Of a stretch of DNA of 64,000 nucleotides, positions 8,836 to 16,362 are shown in pieces. The position numbers were made by a program, and so were the translations under genes. Each line of letters starts with the position of its first letter. Position 1 is the first letter of the stretch. Below the pieces are notes generated by a model, which searched no databases, had not been told where the DNA came from, and worked only from the letters and a program-made list of their open reading frames with translations. The DNA comes from JBAYIE01 sp041665785 (GTDB lineage Bacteria; Bacteroidota; Bacteroidia; UKL13-3), in contig JBAYIE010000020.1 in assembly GCA_041665785.1 (NCBI GenBank), forward strand, positions 1 through 64,000, in the 5' to 3' direction.

Positions 8836-11703
8836 TTATTTCTGAATTACCAGTTTTTTTGTGGTAACCTGGCCTTTTCCATTAACAAAACGGATAAAAT
8901 ACAACCCGTTTTCGCAGGCAGGTAATTGGAGTTCACGCTCAATACTGTTCCAGCGATTGAGTATACGTCCCGAAATATCAACCAGATCTGCTGATACATT
9001 TTCGTTGTTGCTTTGCTGAATGTAGATCCGATCATTTGCCGGATTAGGAAATACCTCGATCTGAAACGTCGTTGCAGGTTGCAGGTTACTTAGACCTGTT
9101 GGAGGATTCAGCCATTTTCCAATAATGGGTCGCATCATGAGTCCGCCGGTTAAATCCGTTTCAGCCCATACACCCTGATCATCCAGAAAATAAAACATAT
9201 GCGGATTTACAGCGCTTGCATTGATGCTGAAATTCTCATCGATACCAATATTCAAATTGAATTGCTGATTCTGATCCCAGCCTATATAAAATTTACCAAC
9301 CGGCAACGCAATAGGAGTCGGGAATTTATAGTAATAAAAACCATTGATGGTATTGGTATAAACAGGTGATATCAAAGAATAGCGCGCTATTTCATCCTCA
9401 CCTGTACCATTACCGTTGGTATTGATATTGCGCCATACCATCAGATCAAACGTGCGCTGACTGACATCTGAAACGGCCTGATTGAAAAACATGCTGATAC
9501 CGTACAACAAATCCGGTTTAGTCAAATGATAGGCCAGAGCAACAGAACCGGTCGTATTCATGATGGCATATCCGGATTCTGCTGTTCCATCATCGTAGGC
9601 ATAGTAATTGCTAAAAATAGTATTCACGCGCAGGGTATCATTGAACGGAATATTATCGCTGTTCACCAGGGTAGTTGCCGAATACCGGGCACTGAACTGA
9701 ATGGAGTCTGCCAGTGTAGCTCCGGTCAAATTAAACGTTTTAGTAATGTTGAGTGTAGTATCTCCTCGTACAACATTTCCTGTTGTATTTGCAATGGAAT
9801 CTATCAGGATACCATTCGGATCATACACATTTCTCCCGTATCTGACGGGTTTCGCAACGGTATCGTTGTTGCTGAGGATAATTTTTTGTGAAGTGCGCGA
9901 GAAACCAGCCGGATTAACCATAAAATGATCATAAGGCATAGATGTATACGGAGTAATCAGCGAAGGTTCAGCGAATGAAACTGCGATATCATAATAATTG
10001 GTAGTTGCCATTAATCCCGCTTTATCTATACGCACATAATCCAGATGCCAATGATTGAGGTTGCCGTATTTGCCGGTAATATTTTTGAACCGAAACTGAA
10101 AATCGTCGTGAAAGAAATTACTATCAACTTTAACAGCTATCTGCGTGAAACGCTCTGTACTGAAATTCGATCGTGCACCAGTCCACACCGGACGAAACAG
10201 GCCAGGCTGGGTGGCAGATGTACGGAATTCAAGCAACAAAGAATCGCCGTTATTGGGCAGATCTCCCAATCCTTTGGGTTGAATGTAAAAAGTGATATAA
10301 ACTCCGGTATCCTGGGGTGTAAGTTTTGAAAGATTGATGATGGCGGAAGTAAGTGTATCCGCATATTTTCCCAATTTTATGTATGGATTTCCAAAACGAT
10401 CGAGGGCATCGAATGTGGCTACATTATAACTGGGTGGACGAACCGGAAAACTATTGTTGATATGGGTATTTTTTGTGGTCCATTTGGCGCTCGAAGGTAC
10501 CAGCACTGAAGTAGAAAAATCATCAATAAAGGGTAATTGCAATTTTCGGTCAATCAGAACACCGGCTATGGCAAACTTTAACGTATCGAGTGCAGATGCT
10601 TTGCATTTTGCAATTAAACGAAACTGAAAATGATTGCTCCGGAATTTCCCGTAATTGATTTGGGTAAGCACAGGAATATAAGTTGCGGTTACGGCTCCAT
10701 TAAATCGCTTTGCAGGAGTCCAGATTCCGGTATTGTTTCTGAATTCCAGAATCAATGAATCCGTTAACAATGCATTGGGAAGTGCTTTAATATAAAATCG
10801 CAGGTAAATGGAGTCGGTCAATTCAAATTGGGTAAGATTCACCGGAAAAGACATCAAAGTATCGGTTGCCCCGTATGTTCCGTTTCCATTCCGGTAAGGT
10901 AAGCCGAATTCATCCAACCCATCAAACGTAACGGAATTACTGATACCAAAACCTGTCTGAACCTGAGATCCGATAGATGCAGTTGATCGCATCCAGTTTG
11001 CAGGTACAGGTGTAGCATGCGCCGTATCATACAGAAAAAAATTCTCGTAAAAAGGAATATTCCACCGATGTCCGAGAACTATATAGTTCAATAGAAAGTT
11101 CTCCGTTTTAACTAAAGAATACGTGGAATAACTCACGAATTCTATATCAAACTGAGAGCTGAGATAGTCGTTAAGGGGAAGAATATTCAGTATGACATCG
11201 GTACCGGATTGAAAAGATCCCGGTGATGTCCATAAGTTGATATAGGTTCCTCCTCCTGAACGCAATCGCAATACCAGCGAATCAGTTGGGCTCCAACTGG
11301 CTCCTGTGCTGTAATTGAACTGAATAAAGGTCTCCCCTCCTGTTTTAGACAAATTGATCAGTTGCGAATGCAGTACATCGGCCTCTCCGAATAATCCGGT
11401 ATAGGTTTGACCGCTTGAATCCTGAGCATTGAATACTACCGAACGACCTGACCGGAGTGCATTACCTCTTTTCCAGAATGTATCTGATGGATGTTGATCA
11501 GGGTTATTGAACCAGTCAATCAGCGGATAAATGCCAACGCCCTGTTCAGCTTTTCCAAACGTTTGTTTATGAAGAGAGCCAGCTGTTGACTGACCTGACA
11601 AGGAAGGAATATAGTTTACCGGCAATTTGCCTTCTCGTCCCTGAGTAAATCCCCTCAGCGAAAAACTGAGCATCAGGAGTAAAAAGAAACCGGTTTTCTT
11701 CAT
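8836..11703 (-). CDS. Large T9SS cargo protein, unknown surface function
   Basis: The 955-residue protein has a signal peptide (about 1-20, ending FTQG) and a typical type A T9SS sorting domain at about 875-955. That domain includes EVFPNPANDRIYI, DISGR, GLYFIR and the terminal KLVIQK. The body is made of three or four similar beta-rich segments, each with a phrase like FYENFFLYDT or PFIDDFST followed by a FDGLDEFG/FDALDRFG phrase, so it is internally repeated. These repeats resemble the lectin-like jelly-roll modules common in Bacteroidota surface proteins. No catalytic motif was recognised. Its ATG overlaps the stop of the PASTA gene by 4 bases. Confidence 0.85.
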   Translation of the reverse strand: MKKTGFFLLLMLSFSLRGFTQGREGKLPVNYIPSLSGQSTAGSLHKQTFGKAEQGVGIYPLIDWFNNPDQHPSDTFWKRGNALRSGRSVVFNAQDSSGQTYTGLFGEADVLHSQLINLSKTGGETFIQFNYSTGASWSPTDSLVLRLRSGGGTYINLWTSPGSFQSGTDVILNILPLNDYLSSQFDIEFVSYSTYSLVKTENFLLNYIVLGHRWNIPFYENFFLYDTAHATPVPANWMRSTASIGSQVQTGFGISNSVTFDGLDEFGLPYRNGNGTYGATDTLMSFPVNLTQFELTDSIYLRFYIKALPNALLTDSLILEFRNNTGIWTPAKRFNGAVTATYIPVLTQINYGKFRSNHFQFRLIAKCKASALDTLKFAIAGVLIDRKLQLPFIDDFSTSVLVPSSAKWTTKNTHINNSFPVRPPSYNVATFDALDRFGNPYIKLGKYADTLTSAIINLSKLTPQDTGVYITFYIQPKGLGDLPNNGDSLLLEFRTSATQPGLFRPVWTGARSNFSTERFTQIAVKVDSNFFHDDFQFRFKNITGKYGNLNHWHLDYVRIDKAGLMATTNYYDIAVSFAEPSLITPYTSMPYDHFMVNPAGFSRTSQKIILSNNDTVAKPVRYGRNVYDPNGILIDSIANTTGNVVRGDTTLNITKTFNLTGATLADSIQFSARYSATTLVNSDNIPFNDTLRVNTIFSNYYAYDDGTAESGYAIMNTTGSVALAYHLTKPDLLYGISMFFNQAVSDVSQRTFDLMVWRNINTNGNGTGEDEIARYSLISPVYTNTINGFYYYKFPTPIALPVGKFYIGWDQNQQFNLNIGIDENFSINASAVNPHMFYFLDDQGVWAETDLTGGLMMRPIIGKWLNPPTGLSNLQPATTFQIEVFPNPANDRIYIQQSNNENVSADLVDISGRILNRWNSIERELQLPACENGLYFIRFVNGKGQVTTKKLVIQK

Positions 11704-12449
11704 TCTTGCTTTAAGTAAACATCAATGGCTTGTCCTGCTTTGAGGGTAATTCCCTCCACAAAGTCCGGATTTTGCCTTATAATAACTGCTGTATTTGAAT
11801 CGGTGATTTTTCCCTGAAACACAGCTGAACCAAGATTTAACGAAGAAGAAGTCAATAAATTATTGGCATCCTGCAGGGTGAGTCCGATTAAATTGGGAAT
11901 CACTACCGATGAAGAATCGCCCAATCCTGTTCCCAATACCAGATCAATATTTGAGCCTTTTGGGACTTTATTTCCGATAGCTATAGGTTGACCCTGGAAT
12001 CGTTGTTCCAGAACAACATTTTGAGCAATATCCGGTTTGTAAATCAATTGCCCCACCTTTAGCCCAACACTCTGGAGCATGGTTTGTGCCTGACGCAGGG
12101 ATACATCCAGCAAATCGGGAATGGAAACCAACGGTGCTGTATTGCTGTTGATGGTAATGTATATGATTCGTCCTTCTTTGACCTTGGCCTGAGGTTCCGG
12201 ATTTTGCTCCAGAATACTCAACCTGGGTTTGTCTTCAAAGAATAATGAATCGGTAATGCTGTAGCGTAATTTATGGTCTTCGAGTAATTGAATCGCCTGA
12301 TCGATGGTTAATCCTGTAATATCGGGTACGGTCATCGATTCTCCGTGACGTGTTATATTTTTAAGTACGAGCGCTACCCCACTGAGCAATAAAAATACAA
12401 TGATCGCGATGACGAGAGCATTGGCTGCAAGAATTTTAAGAAACTTCAT
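11700..12449 (-). CDS. Membrane-anchored PASTA-domain protein
   Basis: An N-terminal transmembrane helix (about 5-28) is followed by three PASTA domains, each with a VPD(I/L)xGLxxxQA-like opening (near 40, 110 and 180). PASTA domains bind muropeptides or lipid II in penicillin-binding proteins and Ser/Thr kinases, but no kinase or transpeptidase domain is attached here. I chose the ATG at 12449; the frame extends 4 codons upstream only to a TTG. The gene overlaps the following T9SS cargo gene by 4 bases, suggesting joint expression. Confidence 0.88.
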   Translation of the reverse strand: MKFLKILAANALVIAIIVFLLLSGVALVLKNITRHGESMTVPDITGLTIDQAIQLLEDHKLRYSITDSLFFEDKPRLSILEQNPEPQAKVKEGRIIYITINSNTAPLVSIPDLLDVSLRQAQTMLQSVGLKVGQLIYKPDIAQNVVLEQRFQGQPIAIGNKVPKGSNIDLVLGTGLGDSSSVVIPNLIGLTLQDANNLLTSSSLNLGSAVFQGKITDSNTAVIIRQNPDFVEGITLKAGQAIDVYLKQE

Positions 12450-12481
12450 GAATGGAGTCAAATATCACGAATTCTATTGGG

Positions 12482-12514
12482 ATGACAAAACAGGCTGTCA
12501 CATGATCCTGTCAT
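12482..12514. other. Inverted repeat between M20 and PASTA genes
   Basis: The arms ATGACA and TGTCAT lie 21 bases apart, with a nested CAGG/CCTG pair between them. The repeat sits 30 bases behind the stop of the M20 gene and 33 bases ahead of the PASTA start. It could be a weak terminator or an operator; there is no U-tract of convincing length. Confidence 0.3.
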
Positions 12515-12544
12515 TTTGAATTGCAGGTCGTTGCACGCATACGA

Positions 12545-13954
12545 TTATTTCATGGTTGATTCCAATCCACGGCTCATCTCTGCATAATACCGGAAGAAAT
12601 ACGGAATGGTCTCGATACCTTTCAGGTAATTTACTATGCCGTAATGTTCGTTTGGTGAATGCAGTCCATCACTGTCGAGACCAAATCCCATTAAAACCGA
12701 TTTCAATCCCAGTTCTTTTTCGAACATAGCTACAATAGGAATGCTTCCACCACCGCGGGTAGGAATTGGTGACTTACCAAAAGAAGTTTCAATGGCACGC
12801 GCTGCGGCTTTGTAGGCTACCGAATCAGTTGGGGTTACAACAGGTTCGCCACCATGATGTGGACGTACCACAACTTTCACAGAAGCCGGAGCCAGACTTT
12901 CGAAATGTTTCTGAAACAGGGATGTTATTTTTTCGGAACTTTGATTGGGAACCAATCGCATAGAGATCTTAGCAAAAGCTTGTCCGGGTAATACTGTTTT
13001 TGAACCTTCACCGGTATAACCTCCCCAAATGCCATTACAATCAAGTGTAGGACGAATTCCTGTACGTTCCAGAACGGTATAACCATTTTCACCCCATACG
13101 TCGTCTATTTGCAAATCTTTTTTGTATTCATCCAGATTGAATGGAGCCTGATTCAACGCTTTACGTTCTTCTTCCGAAAGGGTTAAGACTTCATCGTAAA
13201 ATCCTGGAATGGTAATATGATTGTTTTCATCGTGCATGGAAGCAATCATTTTAGCCAGAATATTGATCGGATTGCCTACAGCACCACCGTAAACACCACT
13301 GTGCAAATCACGGTTCGGACCTGTAACTTCCACTTCTACATAACTCAATCCGCGTAATCCGGTATCAATGGAAGGAACATCGTTGGCAATCATAGAAGTA
13401 TCGGAAATCAAAACCACATCGGCTTTCAATTTAGCCTTATTCTGAGCACAGAAATCGGCCAGATTCGAACTTCCCACTTCTTCTTCACCTTCAATCATCA
13501 TTTTGATATTGCAGGGCAGGGCCTGATTTCGCATCATGTATTCGAATGCTTTCACATGCATGTAAAACTGGCCTTTATCGTCGGCCGAGCCGCGGGCAAA
13601 AATTGCTCCCTGCGGATGTAAAGGAGTAATTTTAACTGTAGGCTCAAAGGGCGGAGTATCCCAGAGTTCGAGAGGAACAGCAGGTTGCACATCGTAATGT
13701 CCGTAAACCAAAACTGTAGGCAATGCAGGGTCAATTATTTTCTCACCATATACGATAGGATGACCGGGAGTTTTACAAACTTCTACATTATCTGCACCGG
13801 CATCACGCATGCTTTGGGCAACAAATTCAGCAGCCTTTACAACATCACCGGCATAAGCCGAATCGGCACTGATGGAAGGAATACGCAAGAGCGCAAATAA
13901 TTCGTCGAGAAATCGTTGTCTGTTTTCGGTAATATATTCTTGTATGGGTTTCAT
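12545..13954 (-). CDS. M20-family dipeptidase
   Basis: This cytoplasmic metallopeptidase of the M20/CNDP group hydrolyses dipeptides. Visible motifs include YGHYDVQPA (first zinc histidine and following DVQP), GSADDKGQ (bridging aspartate), EGEEEVGS (catalytic and zinc-binding glutamates) and DLHSGVYGG in the dimerisation lid region. The C-terminal zinc histidine is in GLHSPNEH. The length of 469 residues is typical. It stands behind its own TAnnTTTG promoter box and is separated from the PASTA gene by about 95 bases holding an inverted repeat. Confidence 0.95.
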   Translation of the reverse strand: MKPIQEYITENRQRFLDELFALLRIPSISADSAYAGDVVKAAEFVAQSMRDAGADNVEVCKTPGHPIVYGEKIIDPALPTVLVYGHYDVQPAVPLELWDTPPFEPTVKITPLHPQGAIFARGSADDKGQFYMHVKAFEYMMRNQALPCNIKMMIEGEEEVGSSNLADFCAQNKAKLKADVVLISDTSMIANDVPSIDTGLRGLSYVEVEVTGPNRDLHSGVYGGAVGNPINILAKMIASMHDENNHITIPGFYDEVLTLSEEERKALNQAPFNLDEYKKDLQIDDVWGENGYTVLERTGIRPTLDCNGIWGGYTGEGSKTVLPGQAFAKISMRLVPNQSSEKITSLFQKHFESLAPASVKVVVRPHHGGEPVVTPTDSVAYKAAARAIETSFGKSPIPTRGGGSIPIVAMFEKELGLKSVLMGFGLDSDGLHSPNEHYGIVNYLKGIETIPYFFRYYAEMSRGLESTMK

Positions 13955-13973
13955 GGTCCTAAAAAAGTTTGGG

Positions 13974-13981
13974 CAAATGTA
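13974..13981 (-). promoter_or_regulatory. Bacteroidota -7 box upstream of the M20 dipeptidase
   Basis: The minus strand reads TACATTTG, a full match to TAnnTTTG, 19 bases upstream of the ATG at 13954. Confidence 0.5.
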
Positions 13982-13991
13982 TGTGGTTCAT

Positions 13992-14897
13992 TCAATTTAG
14001 CGATACCGCACGAATAAAAATTTCTTCCATGCCAGGCACTTGTTCTTCAAACCGGACAATGGAAACCTGTTGTATGAGCTGACTGAGCAGTTGATTGGGA
14101 GATTGACCAGGATGGAGGCGAAAACGGGCAATCTGTTCTAAATCATGTAATGGCTTTTGTTCAATGCAATCCCAGGCAGCGTCTGATTGCAACCGGCCTT
14201 CATACACCACTTCAAAAATATGCGTGCGGTATTGCTTACGGATATCCCCAATTCGCCCTTCCAATATCTTTCTAGATTGATGAATCAATGCAATATGTTC
14301 GCACAATTGTTCGACCGATTCCATGCGATGGGTTGAAAAAATGACCGAACAACCCTGGTTCTTAAGGCGGATAATTTCATCGGTGATGAGGTTGGCATTG
14401 ATCGGATCAAAACCAGAGAAGGGTTCGTCGAGGATTAACAATTCGGGTTCATGAATTACTGTGGCGATGAATTGCACTTTTTGTTGCATGCCTTTACTCA
14501 GTTCTTCCAGCTTGCGATTCCACCATCCGGCAATGCCAAATTTCTCTACCCAACCTTTCAGTTTTTGACGCGCATCGTTTCTGCTCAATCCCTTTAACTG
14601 TGCCAGGTAAATCAATTGCTCCCCCACTTCCATTTTTCGGTACAAACCGCGTTCTTCGGGCAAATACCCTATTTTCTCAATATGATCACGTTGTAGTGGT
14701 TGGCCGTTAAACAAGACCTCACCGCTATCAGCAGCGGTAATACGGGTGAGAATACGAATCAGGCTGGTTTTTCCGGCACCATTAGGCCCAAGTAATCCAT
14801 AAATGCTACCCCGTGGAACCAGCAGCGACACTTCTTTCAATGCCGTATGTGCAGCATAATGCTTACTTACATTTCTAACTTCCAGGATCGGATTCAT
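13992..14897 (-). CDS. ABC transporter ATP-binding protein (NatA-like), orphan
   Basis: The protein is a single nucleotide-binding domain with a C-terminal extension. Walker A is GPNGAGKTS (near 37), the signature is LSKGMQQ, Walker B is LLILDEPFSGFD and the switch histidine is in STHRME. The LPEERGLY phrase in the Q-loop region and the DUF4162-like C-terminus match the NatA/YhaQ group, whose partner NatB/YhaP is normally encoded next door. Here the neighbours are an M20 peptidase and a desaturase, so the permease must be elsewhere. It starts 23 bases behind the desaturase stop and is probably co-transcribed with it. Confidence 0.92.
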   Translation of the reverse strand: MNPILEVRNVSKHYAAHTALKEVSLLVPRGSIYGLLGPNGAGKTSLIRILTRITAADSGEVLFNGQPLQRDHIEKIGYLPEERGLYRKMEVGEQLIYLAQLKGLSRNDARQKLKGWVEKFGIAGWWNRKLEELSKGMQQKVQFIATVIHEPELLILDEPFSGFDPINANLITDEIIRLKNQGCSVIFSTHRMESVEQLCEHIALIHQSRKILEGRIGDIRKQYRTHIFEVVYEGRLQSDAAWDCIEQKPLHDLEQIARFRLHPGQSPNQLLSQLIQQVSIVRFEEQVPGMEEIFIRAVSLN

Positions 14898-14920
14898 ACA
14901 GGCAGGATGCGCATTAAAAC

Positions 14921-15991
14921 TTAATGTGAACCTACCACTCTGAGGTGCGAGATATGTGCCCCTATTGCACTGATGAGTGTTGGATATTCAATATAGGTGA
15001 TATTGTACTTCTGACAAACCTCCTTGACCAACTTATTAATTTCGGGGTAATGAATATGGCTGATGCGTGGAAACAAATGATGTTCAACCTGAAAATTCAA
15101 ACCGCCTACAAACCAGGAAATGATTTTGCTGCGGGTAGAAAAGTTAGCAGTTGTTGCCAGTTGATGCACAAACCAGTTCTCTTCAATCTTTTGCGTTTCA
15201 GGATTGGGCATTGGAAACTCTGTATCCTCTACCACGTGTGCCAGCTGGAAAACAATACTCAGGGTAAGTCCACAAACGCCGGCTGCTATCAGGTAACCTA
15301 CAATAGCATTTACCCATCCCAGCAATATTCCGGGAATCACAATTATAATAAGAATGTAAACAATTTTAGAAACCCAGAATACCCAATGTTCACGCATACT
15401 CATTTTACTAAACTTTCTGTTGGCTACTTTTCCGCTGAAATACTTTTGAAAATCGTTGTAAGTAATCCATAACAAATACGTAATGGTATACAGTACAAAA
15501 CTGTAAATATGCTGATACCGATGAAACCAATAGCGTTTCTGATTTGCATTGGTCCGAATAAACGGCCGGATATCAATATCATCGTCGTGTCCTTCTATAT
15601 TGGTATAGGCGTGATGCATCACATTGTGTTTAATCTTCCAGAAATAAACACTGCCACCCATCAGATTTAAAGAATAACTCATGGCTTCATTCACCCATTT
15701 TTTACTTGAGTAGCTGCCATGCGCTCCATCGTGCATAACATTGAATCCGATAGACGCAAAATTCAACCCGAGTATGGCACATAAGAGAATATTAACCCAA
15801 ACCGGTGCAATATTCCACAAAAGGAATAAATAGATGAGTACTGCAATTCCACAAAGAACAAGGGTTTTATGATACAGGTACCATGATCCTGTAGTTCTTT
15901 TTCCCTGACCTGAAAAATACTCTTCTACCCGTTTTTTGAGTTCGAGTGTAAAGGCGTTGTTGTTGTTGCTGAAAGAGATATGTCTACCCAT
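14921..15991 (-). CDS. Membrane fatty acid desaturase
   Basis: This is a di-iron acyl desaturase that uses molecular oxygen, located in the inner membrane. All three histidine boxes are present: HDGAHGS near 88, HNVMHHAYTN near 123 and QVEHHLFP near 315, the last of these as in the acyl-lipid/acyl-CoA delta-6-type (front-end-like) group. About four transmembrane helices are visible in two pairs around 45-85 and 200-245. No cytochrome b5 domain is fused. Upstream lie a TAnnTTTG box and a 21-base palindrome that may be its operator. Confidence 0.93.
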   Translation of the reverse strand: MGRHISFSNNNNAFTLELKKRVEEYFSGQGKRTTGSWYLYHKTLVLCGIAVLIYLFLLWNIAPVWVNILLCAILGLNFASIGFNVMHDGAHGSYSSKKWVNEAMSYSLNLMGGSVYFWKIKHNVMHHAYTNIEGHDDDIDIRPFIRTNANQKRYWFHRYQHIYSFVLYTITYLLWITYNDFQKYFSGKVANRKFSKMSMREHWVFWVSKIVYILIIIVIPGILLGWVNAIVGYLIAAGVCGLTLSIVFQLAHVVEDTEFPMPNPETQKIEENWFVHQLATTANFSTRSKIISWFVGGLNFQVEHHLFPRISHIHYPEINKLVKEVCQKYNITYIEYPTLISAIGAHISHLRVVGSH

Positions 15992-16007
15992 GTTTTATTG
16001 AAAGACA

Positions 16008-16015
16008 CAAAGGTA
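16008..16015 (-). promoter_or_regulatory. Bacteroidota -7 box upstream of the desaturase
   Basis: The minus strand reads TACCTTTG, a full match to TAnnTTTG, 16 bases upstream of the ATG at 15991. Confidence 0.5.
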
Positions 16016-16058
16016 CGCAGGAATTCCTGAATATTGCATAAAAGTTACTTGCACCATT

Positions 16059-16079
16059 TGGTAATTAACCTGATTACCA
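16059..16079. promoter_or_regulatory. 21-base palindrome, candidate operator of the desaturase
   Basis: Perfect 7-base arms TGGTAAT and ATTACCA are separated by 7 bases. The site lies about 43 bases upstream of the desaturase -7 box, a position suited to an activator or a repressor. No regulator gene is adjacent. Confidence 0.4.
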
Positions 16080-16362
16080 TACCGTTGTAGTATGTCAGAT
16101 TTTTTAAAGCTTTACTCCCTCTGACGAATGTTTTTCTCTTTTAAAACAGATACCGATGGGTTTGGGTATTGAGATGCTTATTGCTGTATTTAACAGAGAC
16201 ACAGAATTTACCAAAGCCATTGCATCATGAAATTATTGAGCTTCAAGACGATAGGTTTGAAATTTTTAAAGATCTCTTAATCTGCTAGTTACATTGTGCA
16301 AAAAGTGAGTATAACTGCTCATGTGCCGGTTCTATCTTGCCATAAGATAAAACGAAAAAAGT

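Larger units (their letters stand above)
15992..16362. other. 371-base divergent intergenic region
   Basis: This region separates the desaturase (minus) from the SMC operon (plus). The left part holds the desaturase promoter box and the palindrome at 16059-16079. In the right part I found neither a TAnnTTTG match close to the SMC start nor any credible ORF. Confidence 0.6.

Noticed and set aside
14945..15472. A 175-codon ORF antisense to the desaturase
   Set aside because: The minus-strand frame contains the conserved histidine boxes; the plus-strand translation shows no domain.
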